Positions 42,424 through 52,157 of a DNA stretch of 64,000 nucleotides are shown here, one piece after another. How positions within the stretch are numbered: the stretch's first letter is position 1; every line of letters begins with the position of its first letter. The stretch covers positions 62,001 to 126,000 of the forward strand of contig JAEWOI010000020.1 of assembly GCA_023460935.1 (NCBI GenBank), read 5' to 3'. The notes under the pieces were generated by a model. The model searched no databases, was not told the DNA's origin, and saw nothing but the letters and a program-made list of their open reading frames with translations. The translations under genes were made by a program, and so were the position numbers. The stretch comes from Actinomycetes bacterium. GTDB taxonomy: Bacteria; Actinomycetota; Actinomycetes; Propionibacteriales; Propionibacteriaceae.

Positions 42424-45400
42424 ATGTTGCGTCTGCCGATCTCTCGTTCTGGTGTTGCCCTGCCTCGCTGGCTGGTGTGTGTGCTGGCTGGGTTGTTGTC
42501 GGTGGTGTTGTGCTTCACCACCGAAGTTCCGCAGGCCCGTGCGGAGACGCCGCCGCCCACGCCTACACCGTCCGGGACTGCCGCTGCGGCGGCTGATTCC
42601 GATGGTGACGGTACGCCGGACCGGCCGGATCTGGTCTCGGCCGGCGTGACCGCCCGTGTGCTGGGTGTGGCGGTGGAGGATCTGTCGCAGCGGACCGGGC
42701 AGGTCCGGGTGCTGGTGAATCCGGATGGCACGTCGGAGCAGGAGTCGCACGCCGCGCCGGTGTGGGTGAAGGACGCCGACGGAAGGTGGGTGGATGTCGA
42801 TTACACGCTGGTGGCTCGTGATGGTGGCTATGCGCCGAAGGCTTCGCCGTCGTCGGTGCTGATTGATGGGGGTGGGGAGGCCGAGTTTGCTCGGATGGAT
42901 CTGCCGGGGGGTGGGTCTTTGGTCTGGTCGTGGCCTGAGTCTTTGCCGCCGGCCAGCGTTGAGGGTGCGACGGCGACCTATGCGGTAGCTGACGGCGTGG
43001 ATCTGTTGGTGACCGCGACGGGGTTGGGCGTGTCGACCCGGATTCGGATCAACACTCCGGAGGCGGTGGTGCCGGAGTTCACTGTGAAGGTCAGCACGGA
43101 TGGTGTGGATCTGTCTCAGACCGACGATGGGCAGTTGTTCTTCACTGACGGTAAGGATCGTGCCGGTCAGACGTCGACGTTGACGGCTTGGGATGGTCGG
43201 TTGGATGAGTTTGGTGACCCGGTTGAGGTGGTCGCGGTTGAGGCGTCGCTGGAGGAGACCGCTGCCCGTGGTGGGTCGTCTGATCAGGAGTTGACTCTGA
43301 CGACCCCGGATGAGTTGGTGTCGGATCCGGAGGTGGTTTATCCGATCATCATCGATCCGGACGTGGCCCCGCAGATCGCTTCGCAGGACACTTGGGTGCG
43401 GAAGAACAGCACCGGGATCGACACGCTGCCCTATCGGGTGCTGGTGGGCAGGATCGCGTCGCATTCATCGACCGAACCGGGCTATGGGTTCATGCAGTGG
43501 CCGAATGGGGAGATCGCCGGCCGGAAGATCGTGAAGGCCGATGTGCACCTGTACCAGTACGGGGCGGGGTCGTGCTATTCGAAGCGGATGAACATCCATC
43601 CGCTGGATGGTGCGTGGGATGAGGCCACAACCACCTATGCGACGAAGCCGTACGGGCGCACTGATACGGGCACGTCTAGCTCGCTGACCAAGAACGTGGG
43701 TGGGGATGGGTGTGCGGCGAACGCGTTCATCACCGCGGATCTGACCAAGATGGTGCAGGCCTGGGCGAATGGCCCGGGCAACGGTGGGTTCGTGAACTAT
43801 GGGATCCAGATGAACGTGCCGGCGGAGAACAACAATGATGTGAGCTATGAGCGCCGGTTCTGCTCGATCAACTACGACCCGACCCACACCTCGTGCAACA
43901 GCTCCACGCGAGCGCCCTACCTGACGCTGACCTACAACGGTCCGCCGAACCAGGCAGCCGTGCCGTCAGTCAGCGCTGCGCGCACCTTCGACGCGAAGCT
44001 GTGGACCTCTGATCCAAACCCGGACCTCACCACCACGGCAACCGATGCCGAAGGGTCGAAGATCACCTACAGCTTCGACGTGCGCACCGCACCTGACGCC
44101 ACCGAGGTGTTCGCGTCCTGCACCTCAAGCCTGGTTGCGGGCGGGACCACGGCGGGCTGCAAGCCAGACAACCCCCTGATCGATGGCCACTCCTATGTTG
44201 TGCGGGCGCGTGCCACCGACGAGTACGGCCTGGTCGGGGACTGGTCGGATTGGCTCCCGCTCGGAGTGGACACAACAGTGCCGACGGCACCGGCGATCAC
44301 CTGTGACGGCTACGAAGCCGACAGCTGGCATGCCACCCGGCTGGCCGCGACGACGACGTGCACCTTCACCGGCACTGGTGTGGCCGACTTCGCTTGGCGC
44401 CGCACGAATGCCGGGACGGTCGAGGATCAGCCGGCTGTGATCGCCTCCAGCGGGACCGGTACGACCAGCTCGATCCCGGTCCCCGAGACCGGTGTCGTGA
44501 AGGTGGAGGCCCGCGCACTGAATCGAGCCGGTAGCGGCAGCGCCTGGACAACACTGACCTTCGGGATCGGCTCTGCTGCGGTCACCCAACCGATGCGCGA
44601 CGACCGTTCCACCTCCACCTTCCCGGTCCAGGCCATGACAGGTGGAGGTGCGACCTCGGCACGGGTCGAGTGGCGCTACGCCCCCGACACCGAAGGCGAC
44701 ACGGCCACCGGCTGGACCCCCGCGACCAAACTCCAGTTGAAGTCTTCAGGTGCGGCGTGGACAGGAACCCTGCAAACCAGCACCCCGCTGTCACAGACCC
44801 CGCCGCTGACTTGGACCCCGTCGAAGGAGACCGGGATCAGCATCCCCTCCACCGTGCAGCTCCGCGTCGTGTTCACCTATCCAGGCAGCGTCGAAATGCC
44901 CTCGCCCCTGCAACGGATCGTGCTGATCCCGCACGCCTTCGGCGGCTCCTACCCCACCCAAGAGGTCGGTGCAGGAACCCTGGCGCTGTTCACCGGCGAA
45001 TACCAAGTCTCCGAAACAGATGTGTCCGTGCCGGGCGCCGGTGGGAACCTCACGGTGGGCCGCACCCATGGCACGCTGACCGGCGATCTGGCCGGCCCGG
45101 CCGGGGTGTTCGGGCCGGGCTGGACGGCCGACCTGGCCGGCGAGGGCGCAGGTCTGGCGGGCTATGTGGTGACCGACAACACCGCTCTGGACGGCACCAT
45201 CATCCTCACCTCTCCGGATGGTGAGTCCGATTTCTATGCCCACTCGACTGGAACCAAGGGCACGCTCAAAACCGGCACCTACAGCGGTGTCGGCGAGACC
45301 GCGCTCAATCTCGACACGCTCAAACTCGCCACCGGCGGCGGCACGGGAATCAGCCACACTCTGACCCTGACCGAGCAGGACGGCACCATCACCGAGTTCC

Positions 45401-48400
45401 AGCGCACCACCGCAGGAGTCTGGTCGACCCACAAAACCGTCGAACCAGAAGACAACTCCACCGTCCAGTTCATCCGCGACACCAACGGTCTGATCACCTG
45501 GATCCTCGCCCCCGCACCGGCCGGCGTCACCTGCACCGCCGCGACCCAGGGCAAAGGCTGCCGGGCACTCAAGTTCACCTACACCACCACCGGCGCCGGT
45601 TCCCGGCTCACCAAGATCCAATACCGGGCCTGGGACCCCAAACCCGGCAGCGACGGCAAACCCAGCGCCGCGGCGGCAGTCTCAACCTACGACGTGGCCG
45701 GCTACGGCTACGACAGCCAAGGTCGCCTCACCGAAACCTGGCAACCCACCGGTTACGGCGACACCGGAACCGGCCGCAAGACCACCTACGAATACACCAC
45801 CATCAACTCCAAGACGGTGGTCACCAAGGTCACCGACCCCGGACTGGTGCCGTGGCGCTTCGACTACGACAGCCTCGGCCGCCTCGCCCACGTCAAACGC
45901 GCCCTCGACCCCGCCGTGGGCACCGGCGACGCGACCTGGACAGCGGCCTACGACGTGCCCCTATCAGGCGACGGGGTCCCTGACCTGACAGCAGGGTCGG
46001 TGGCCGGCTGGGGCCAGCTCGCCGCAGACGCACCCACCGGCGCCACCGCCGTGTTCGAACCCGACTGGACACCAGCCGCAACCCCAGGCAGCGACGACTG
46101 GCCCTACGCGTCGATCTCCTACTTCTCCCAAGCCGGACGAACCACCAACACCGCGGTGTACGGCGCCGGCCAGTGGCTGATCGACTCCACCCGCTACGAC
46201 GCCCAAGGCAACACCACCTGGACCCTGTCCGGAGCTGGTCGGGCACTCGCACTCGGCGAACCAGACCCAGCCAGCGCGGCCGACAAGTACGCGACCCTCA
46301 CCGTCTACAACGACGCCGGAACGCGAGTCGAGTCCAGCTACACCCCGATGCGGGAAGTCGTCCTCGAAAACGGCACCTCGGTGGTGGCCCGAACCGTCAC
46401 CAGCACCCTCTATGACGACGAAGCCGACAGCGACCTCATGCCAGGACGGCCCACGACAGACGTCCCCGAAGGCGGCTACCAACTCGCCATCGAACAGGCC
46501 ACCGCCGTCACCGACCGAATCTTCCCCAAAGCCGCCGGCAACACCTGGGACAGCCGCAAGGTCCGCTACCGCTACGACCCAGTTAAGACCGGCGACGCCT
46601 CCGGCTGGACACTCAAGGTCCCCACCAGGACACTCACCCAAGACGGTGCCGGCTGGGCAACCACCATCAGCCGCTACGACACCGAGGGCCGCGTCGTCGA
46701 AACTCGCACCCCCGGCGGCACCGCCATCACCGACGGCTCCGCAAACGACACCTACTCCACCAAGACCATCTACTACACCGCCGACACCACCGCAGAAGCC
46801 TCCACCTGCCGCTCCAAACCCGAATGGCACGGCAACCCCTGCATCACCAAGACCGCCGGCGACCCCACCACCGGCCACCCCATCCCGGCCAAGACCACCA
46901 CCGGCTACAACATCCACGGCTCCGTTACCCGGATCGAGGAGACCGCCGCCACTTCGACCCGCGCCACCGTCACCGGCTACGACTACCAAGGCCGCGAAAC
47001 CAGCGGCAGCACATCCCTGACCGGACACACCACAATCAGCGGCACCACCAGCTACCACGCCACCACCGACGCGGTCACCACCACCACCCGTGGGGGCCTC
47101 ACCGAGTCCTTCACCTACGACACGTGGGGCCGTGAGCTCACCAGCACCGACGGCACAGGCAACACCGCAACCACCACCTACGACACCGCCGGCCGAACCA
47201 AGACCTACAACGACGGAAGAGGCACGTACACCTACACCTACGACGGCACCGACAACCAAGGCCGAACCGAACACCGCGGACTCACCACCAAGATCGACCT
47301 CGGCTACGCCACAGGCGACACCGACCAGATCACCGGCGCCTACGACACCGCCGGCGACCTGATCAACCAAGCCCTACCCGACGGCTACACCCAAACCTGG
47401 ACCCGCAACCTCGCCGGACAACCCACCGCCAGCAGCTACGCCCAGACCACCGGCGGCACCACCATCCCAGTCCTCGGCTTCACCCAGACCTACGACCACC
47501 TCGGCCGCGTCGTCACCGGCACCGGACCGGCCGGTAGCCGACGCTACACCTACGACGATCGAGCCCGGCTCACCAAGGTGCAAGACACAGGTACCGCCGG
47601 CTGCACGTCACGCCGCTACACCTTTGAGGGCGACAGCAACCGCACCAGCCTTACCACCTACGCAGCAAACGCCACCGGCGGCTGCCAAACCACCACCGCC
47701 GACACCACCACGAACTACAGCTACGACCAAGCCGACCGGATCACCACCAGCGGCTACACCTACGACCCGCTGGGCCGCGCCACCACCGTCCCTAAGGGCC
47801 ACACTGACCAGGCCGACGACCCCATCGCCACCGATCTGGCCGTCACCTACGCCGCGAACGACATGGTCGCCAGCCTCCAACAGACCGCCCGCGAACCCGC
47901 CAGCGGTGCCGGCCAGGTCCGCAAGCAGACCTTCACCCTCGACGGCTCCGACCGCATCTCCACCACCAAGGACTACACCGACACCGTCCAACTCACCGAA
48001 ACCCTCAACCACTACGACAGCGACAGCGACAACCCCGCCTGGACCCAAACCAAGACCAGACCAGACGCCAACACCACTTGGACCACCACCTGGAACCGCT
48101 ACCTCTCCGACCTCACCGGCAGCCTCGCCATCGACCTCGACAACGCCGGCAAGGCCCAACTGCAACTCTCCAACCCCCACGGCGACATCATCGCCACCAC
48201 CACTATCGGCCAACCCGGCATCAACGCCTACACCGAGACCGACGAATACGGCCAACTCAAGACCACCACCAGTGCCCGCTACGGCTGGCTCGGCACCCAC
48301 CAACGCGACACAAACACCATCGGCGGCCTGGTCCTCATGGGCGCCCGCCTTTATGCACCAGCAGCCGGGCGCTTCCTGTCTATCGATCCTGTAGATGGCG

Positions 48401-48882
48401 GAAACGACAACCGGTACACCTATCCGGCCGACCCCATCAATAACTTCGACCTCGACGGACAGATTAACTGGTGGCTCGTGGGCGAAATTGCCTTGACAGT
48501 AGCGACCTTGGTGATTCCCGGGGGCGCCGTAGTGGGTCTCGTGGCGCGTGCCGCTATCTGGGGGTACCGCGCCTACAAGGCCTATAGGGCAGTTAGGGCC
48601 ATTAGCTCCGTCGTAAGGGTGAGCCGTACGGCTCGGGTTGGCAGTAGATTGTCGACAGTCGCGCGCAAAGTGTCGGACACACTTAAACGGTATAAGACCT
48701 ACGTCCGACCGACCCGCGGTGCCGAGGGTCAGCGAAGGCTGTCCATCGGGCAAGCAAAGAAGTATTGGAACAAGACGCACAAAGGGCCGAAGTGGAACCT
48801 CCACATCGAGCGGAAATACGTAGCCTTGAATCGCTGGGGTAAGGGCAAGTACCGCCAGCTCTGGCCGAGGGTGAAGAAGTGA
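42424..48882 (+). CDS. Secreted DNRLRE/YD-repeat (RHS) polymorphic toxin, 2152 aa
   Basis: Residues 1-40 are a Sec signal peptide ending in ARA. About 300-510 form a DNRLRE-like jelly-roll (WDEATTTYATKP, then TKMVQAWANG). Fibronectin-like repeats follow (YSFDVRTAPDATE, FAWRRTNAGTVE). From about 870 comes the RHS shell: LTVGRTHGTLTGDL, then many YD repeats such as YDSLGRL, YDTAGRT, YDPLGRAT. The RHS core end is ARLYAPAAGRFLSIDP followed by NRYTYP and NFDLDG (about 1980-2012). The last 140 residues (from 2013, base 48460) are unrelated: a hydrophobic segment (WWLVGEIALTVATLVIP) and a very basic tip. The product is probably exported, with the shell enclosing the tip toxin. AAGGA lies 6 bases before the ATG. 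Codon use changes near base 43900 and again at 48340. Confidence 0.88.
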   Translation: MLRLPISRSGVALPRWLVCVLAGLLSVVLCFTTEVPQARAETPPPTPTPSGTAAAAADSDGDGTPDRPDLVSAGVTARVLGVAVEDLSQRTGQVRVLVNPDGTSEQESHAAPVWVKDADGRWVDVDYTLVARDGGYAPKASPSSVLIDGGGEAEFARMDLPGGGSLVWSWPESLPPASVEGATATYAVADGVDLLVTATGLGVSTRIRINTPEAVVPEFTVKVSTDGVDLSQTDDGQLFFTDGKDRAGQTSTLTAWDGRLDEFGDPVEVVAVEASLEETAARGGSSDQELTLTTPDELVSDPEVVYPIIIDPDVAPQIASQDTWVRKNSTGIDTLPYRVLVGRIASHSSTEPGYGFMQWPNGEIAGRKIVKADVHLYQYGAGSCYSKRMNIHPLDGAWDEATTTYATKPYGRTDTGTSSSLTKNVGGDGCAANAFITADLTKMVQAWANGPGNGGFVNYGIQMNVPAENNNDVSYERRFCSINYDPTHTSCNSSTRAPYLTLTYNGPPNQAAVPSVSAARTFDAKLWTSDPNPDLTTTATDAEGSKITYSFDVRTAPDATEVFASCTSSLVAGGTTAGCKPDNPLIDGHSYVVRARATDEYGLVGDWSDWLPLGVDTTVPTAPAITCDGYEADSWHATRLAATTTCTFTGTGVADFAWRRTNAGTVEDQPAVIASSGTGTTSSIPVPETGVVKVEARALNRAGSGSAWTTLTFGIGSAAVTQPMRDDRSTSTFPVQAMTGGGATSARVEWRYAPDTEGDTATGWTPATKLQLKSSGAAWTGTLQTSTPLSQTPPLTWTPSKETGISIPSTVQLRVVFTYPGSVEMPSPLQRIVLIPHAFGGSYPTQEVGAGTLALFTGEYQVSETDVSVPGAGGNLTVGRTHGTLTGDLAGPAGVFGPGWTADLAGEGAGLAGYVVTDNTALDGTIILTSPDGESDFYAHSTGTKGTLKTGTYSGVGETALNLDTLKLATGGGTGISHTLTLTEQDGTITEFQRTTAGVWSTHKTVEPEDNSTVQFIRDTNGLITWILAPAPAGVTCTAATQGKGCRALKFTYTTTGAGSRLTKIQYRAWDPKPGSDGKPSAAAAVSTYDVAGYGYDSQGRLTETWQPTGYGDTGTGRKTTYEYTTINSKTVVTKVTDPGLVPWRFDYDSLGRLAHVKRALDPAVGTGDATWTAAYDVPLSGDGVPDLTAGSVAGWGQLAADAPTGATAVFEPDWTPAATPGSDDWPYASISYFSQAGRTTNTAVYGAGQWLIDSTRYDAQGNTTWTLSGAGRALALGEPDPASAADKYATLTVYNDAGTRVESSYTPMREVVLENGTSVVARTVTSTLYDDEADSDLMPGRPTTDVPEGGYQLAIEQATAVTDRIFPKAAGNTWDSRKVRYRYDPVKTGDASGWTLKVPTRTLTQDGAGWATTISRYDTEGRVVETRTPGGTAITDGSANDTYSTKTIYYTADTTAEASTCRSKPEWHGNPCITKTAGDPTTGHPIPAKTTTGYNIHGSVTRIEETAATSTRATVTGYDYQGRETSGSTSLTGHTTISGTTSYHATTDAVTTTTRGGLTESFTYDTWGRELTSTDGTGNTATTTYDTAGRTKTYNDGRGTYTYTYDGTDNQGRTEHRGLTTKIDLGYATGDTDQITGAYDTAGDLINQALPDGYTQTWTRNLAGQPTASSYAQTTGGTTIPVLGFTQTYDHLGRVVTGTGPAGSRRYTYDDRARLTKVQDTGTAGCTSRRYTFEGDSNRTSLTTYAANATGGCQTTTADTTTNYSYDQADRITTSGYTYDPLGRATTVPKGHTDQADDPIATDLAVTYAANDMVASLQQTAREPASGAGQVRKQTFTLDGSDRISTTKDYTDTVQLTETLNHYDSDSDNPAWTQTKTRPDANTTWTTTWNRYLSDLTGSLAIDLDNAGKAQLQLSNPHGDIIATTTIGQPGINAYTETDEYGQLKTTTSARYGWLGTHQRDTNTIGGLVLMGARLYAPAAGRFLSIDPVDGGNDNRYTYPADPINNFDLDGQINWWLVGEIALTVATLVIPGGAVVGLVARAAIWGYRAYKAYRAVRAISSVVRVSRTARVGSRLSTVARKVSDTLKRYKTYVRPTRGAEGQRRLSIGQAKKYWNKTHKGPKWNLHIERKYVALNRWGKGKYRQLWPRVKK

Positions 48883-49313
48883 GTAGCGGACCCGGGGGCG
48901 GTGAGGCCACGAGCTCCCTGCTAGATGAACTCGCCAGTGAAACCTTGAGGATCCACGGCATCAGCTTCGAACGACGAGTCGATGCGGGCCTTACCGAATT
49001 CCTCATTCCGGCTACTTCCGATGGGCTGCCAGTCACAATCGGGCATTCTCATCAGGTGCACCTTTGGCTCGAGGTTGACGGGTCTTGGAGGGTCGATACC
49101 GTGGAAGATGATCTCGAGGGTCTGCTCGACGAATGGCGCGATCTGATCAATCTCGGGCGCCAGATAGCCGCCGGCTTGACTGCCCCCCCAAGTGCGGACT
49201 CCGGCGTCGAGGTGTGGTGGGCATCCAGCGACTACGGGCTTAGGCGCGTTGGAGCGGGCACGGTGTCCCGCACATTAAGGGAACGTATCCTAGACATCTT
49301 TCGCCGCGCGTAG
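48879..49313 (+). CDS. Immunity protein candidate for the RHS toxin tip
   Basis: 144 residues, acidic (many Asp/Glu against the basic tip). The GTG start overlaps the toxin stop (GTGA), the standard layout of polymorphic toxin and immunity genes. No signal peptide, so cytosolic. Segments VHLWLEVDGSWRVDTVEDDLEGLLDEWRDLINLG and GVEVWWASSDYGLRRV suggest an alpha/beta protein. I do not recognise the family. GC content and codon use match the toxin tip and not the surrounding genome. Could it be a regulator? The overlap and charge make immunity the better guess. Confidence 0.6.
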   Translation: MSSGPGGGEATSSLLDELASETLRIHGISFERRVDAGLTEFLIPATSDGLPVTIGHSHQVHLWLEVDGSWRVDTVEDDLEGLLDEWRDLINLGRQIAAGLTAPPSADSGVEVWWASSDYGLRRVGAGTVSRTLRERILDIFRRA

Positions 49314-49465
49314 GGGACTGCTGACCTGTTCCCGGTTTCCCGGACGGTTGATCCGCACTGGATTCTGTTCCTAGTGGTTTCCGAGGCTGGCGGTTGCCAG
49401 TCGCGGTTGTACGAGGTGAATCGCCCCGGCTTTGGTGGAGGCTCGGTTAGCTGGTTCCGGCCTCG

Positions 49466-50765
49466 GGGGTCTGCTGCACGGATAGGTGACAACTGATCTG
49501 CCTAGCTTTCGGGTTGGGCTGGGAGGATGTTGACCGTGTCGAAGAAGCCGTATCCGAAGGAGTTCCGTGACGATGTGGTGAGGGTCGCCAGGAACCGTGA
49601 GCCTGGTGTCGGGCTGGATCAGATGCCAAGGACTTCGGGATCCACTTCACCACCCTGTACGACTGGCTGAAGAAGGCTGACATCGAAGACGGCGAACGGC
49701 CCGGCACCAGCCAGGTCCAATCAGCTGAGCTTCGTGAGGCGAAGCGGCGGATCCGGCTGCTGGAGCAAGAGAACGAAGTGCTCCGCAGGGCGGCGGCCTA
49801 TCTGTCGCAGGCGAACCTGCCGGGAAAATGATGTACCCGCTCGTCACTGAGCTGGCCGGCGACGGGATCCCCGTCACGGTCGCGTGCGGGGTGTTGAAGC
49901 TCGCCAGGGCCCCGTACTACCGGTGGCTGGCCCACCCGGTCACCGACGCCGAGCTGGTCGAGGCGCGCCGGGCGAACGCGCTGTTCGACGCCCACCGTGA
50001 AGATCCGGAGTTCGGCTACCGGTTCTTGGCCGATGAGGCGAGGGAGGCCGGCCAGGCGATGGCCGAACGGACCGCGTGGCGGATCTGTGCCGACAACGGC
50101 TGGTGGTCGAGGTTCGGCAAGAAGCGTGGCCGCAACGGGAAGAAGCCGGGCCCTCCGGTCCACGACGACCTGTGCGCCGTGGTCGATGAGAAGGGCCGGA
50201 CCCGCCACGAGTTCACCGCCGAGGCACCGAACCAGTTGTGGATCGGCGACATCACCGAGCACTGGACCGGCGAGGGCAAGCTGTACCTGTGCGCGTTCAA
50301 GGACGTGTTCTCCAACCGGATCGTGGGCTACTCCATCGACTCCCGGATGAAATCCCGCCTCGCCGTCACCGCCCTCAACAATGCTGTCGCCCGCCGCAGT
50401 GACGTTGCCGGCTGTGTGGTTCACACCGACAGGGGCAGTCAATTTGGGAGCCGGAAGTTCGTCGGTGCTCTCAACCGCCACCACATGGTCGGATCCATGG
50501 GCCGGGTCGGCGCCTGCGGCGACAACGCCGCCATGGAATCCTTCTTCTCCCTGCTCCAGAAGAACGTCCTGAACCGGCGCACTTGGGCCACCCGTGAGGA
50601 GCTCCGGATCGCCATCGTGACCTGGATCGAACGCACCTACCACCGGCGCCGGCGCCAAGACGGGCTCGGCCGATTGACCCCTCATCGAGTACGAGACCAT
50701 CATGACCACGACAGCCGATCAGGCTGCGTGACTAACCACTGTCACCTGATCGTGCAGCAGACCCC
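49466..50765 (+). mobile_element. IS3-family insertion sequence, decayed
   Basis: 1300 bp with inverted ends: GGGGTCTGCTGCACG at 49466-49480 and its exact complement at 50751-50765, with partial complementarity continuing inward (AGGTGACA). It holds orfA and orfB as in IS3-type elements. orfA carries a 1-base deletion and orfB a 1-base insertion near its end. No clear target duplication was seen. It sits between the immunity gene and the integrase, whose last codons it encodes. Confidence 0.88.
49527..49831 (+). pseudogene. IS3 orfA, frameshifted
   Basis: Begins MLTVSKKPYPKEFRDDVVRVARNREPGVGLDQ. The normal family continues IAKDFGIHFTTLYDW, but here AT-GCC stands for ATC-GCC: one base is missing near 49624, and the helix-turn-helix half continues in another frame as AKDFGIHFTTLYDWLKK to the stop at 49831. 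The C-terminal leucine-zipper part (RRIRLLEQENEVLRRAAAYL) is intact in that frame. The full orfA protein, needed for specific end binding, cannot be made without a compensating shift. Confidence 0.88.
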
Positions 50766-50778
50766 GTTGCACCCCTGA
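49828..50778 (+). pseudogene. IS3 orfB transposase with a shifted C-terminus
   Basis: DDE integrase core. Catalytic Asp in LWIGDITEHW, Asp in VVHTDRGSQFGSR and Glu in NAAMESFFSLLQ are all present. The family tail LTP-IEYETIM is here LTPHRVRDHH: one extra base near 50690 shifts the frame, so the original stop (TGA at 50729-50731) is passed and the frame runs to 50778, beyond the IS end. The start ATG overlaps the end of orfA. The enzyme core is intact, yet with orfA broken it is unlikely to move by itself. Confidence 0.85.
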
Positions 50779-51982
50779 TGATCGCGTCGAGTCCCTTGAC
50801 CACCTCCTGCAGATGGTCTGTGGCGATCTCCTGATACCTCATGGCCATTGCCGGTGTCGTGTGGCCCGCGATTGCCTGCAGCTCGCGGAGCGTGGCGCCG
50901 GCCACGGCGGTGTAGGTGAGGCCGACGTGGCGTAGATCATGGAACCTGGTGCCTTCGGCGCCAGCCTCCCGACAGGATCGCAGCCAGGTCTTGCGCCAGA
51001 GCCGATCGTCGACGTTGGTCCCGTCCTGGCCCCAGAAGAGCAGACCGTGTAGCCCGAGTTGGGTGTGATCGCGAAGGTGCGCGCGGACATCGTCGAGAAG
51101 TGATGCCGGGATGTGGACGGTCCGTCTGGCTGCGTCGGTCTTGGGCTCTCCGACGAAAACCGCGTTGCCGGCGCGCACGACACTGCGTGAGACGCTAATA
51201 ACGCCGCGGTCGGGGTCCACGTCCGAGCGGCGAAGCTCGCGGACCTCGCCGGACCGCAGGGCGCACCAGGCGCCCAACAGCACCGCCAGGCGCCATCGCG
51301 GGGGCATCGCATCGGCGATCGCGAGCACCTGGGCCGGGGTGAGCGGTTCCACGCCACGTCGTTGGCTCGGCTTCCCAGCCCCGCGGACGTGCACCGGCGA
51401 GGCGGCGATCAGACCGTCGTCGACGGCGGCCAGACAGAGCGTGCGCAGAAGGTTATAGGCCAGGTCGCAACTGCGCCGGTGTGTGTCGCGGGGGAGCGCC
51501 TGCCACCAGGAATTGACCGTGGCGCGGGTCAGCTCGTCGAGATGAACGTCTCCAAGCCCGACTTGGGTGCGATAGCGGGAGACACTGCCCCTGGTCAGTG
51601 GCTTGGCGAGGATGTAGTAGCGGAGGCTGCTCTCGTAGCGGGTCCGTGTAGATGGCCGCAGTTCGGTGTTGTTCTCCAGCCACTGCCGGGCATAGCTCTC
51701 GACCGTCGTCCGGTTCGCCACGGCAAGTTCGGCATCGCGTCGGGCAGCCTCCCGATCGGCCGGTGGCGTCCACTGCCCAGTCTCGATCAGGCGGCGCTCC
51801 ATCTCCAGCCAGACCCTCGCATCGCCCTCGGTCTGGAAGGTCGTCGGCGCGACGTAGCTGATGCTCGAAGCAACGCCAGGGATCCCGCCGTGGCGGTAGC
51901 TCGCCTGGTAGTTCCCGGACGCCTTCAGCCGTACGCTGCCCCAGCTTGATCGCGTGCGCGGATGCCGGCGGGGTCGAGCCAT
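50732..51982 (-). CDS. int: Tyrosine recombinase (phage-type integrase) of the element
   Basis: 416 residues. N-terminal arm-binding and core-binding domains (to about 190), then the catalytic domain with Arg in WCALRSGEVRELRRSD, HxxR in FHDLRHVGLTY, His in IAGHTT and the nucleophile Tyr in MAMRYQEIATDHL. It recombines attP with the tRNA-Leu site. The last ~11 residues (GSAARSGDSG) are encoded by the right end of the inserted IS, which supplied a new stop. Without the IS the frame would read GATEAGTS and stop, so only the extreme tail changed. Start ATG at 51982, 176 bp from the attR core. Confidence 0.93.
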   Translation of the reverse strand: MARPRRHPRTRSSWGSVRLKASGNYQASYRHGGIPGVASSISYVAPTTFQTEGDARVWLEMERRLIETGQWTPPADREAARRDAELAVANRTTVESYARQWLENNTELRPSTRTRYESSLRYYILAKPLTRGSVSRYRTQVGLGDVHLDELTRATVNSWWQALPRDTHRRSCDLAYNLLRTLCLAAVDDGLIAASPVHVRGAGKPSQRRGVEPLTPAQVLAIADAMPPRWRLAVLLGAWCALRSGEVRELRRSDVDPDRGVISVSRSVVRAGNAVFVGEPKTDAARRTVHIPASLLDDVRAHLRDHTQLGLHGLLFWGQDGTNVDDRLWRKTWLRSCREAGAEGTRFHDLRHVGLTYTAVAGATLRELQAIAGHTTPAMAMRYQEIATDHLQEVVKGLDAIIRGATGSAARSGDSG

Positions 51983-52019
51983 GATCGAATCCCTTCTCCC
52001 ACGCTCACCGACGGCCGCC

Positions 52020-52038
52020 GGGCCCTTATCGGGCCCTT
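52020..52038 (+). promoter_or_regulatory. Arm-type site, right (tandem GGGCCCTT motif)
   Basis: Identical 19 bases to 36601-36619 in the same orientation, between the integrase start and the attR core. A further perfect palindrome, AACGAGT-ATGC-ACTCGTT, lies at 52061-52078. In the circular form these flank the core together with the left copy. Confidence 0.65.
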
Positions 52039-52157
52039 ATGTACCACGAACGTGCCTACAAACGAGTATGCACTCGTTCCGGGCACTCCGCCACTTCGCC
52101 TTGTGAGCACGCTGGAAGTGGGTACGAGAAGCGGATTCGTCAGGAGCGCCTCGTGGA

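Noticed and set aside
49466..50765. Target-site duplication of the IS
   Set aside because: Bases just outside the inverted ends (CTCG on the left, GTTG on the right) do not match, so no duplication is claimed.
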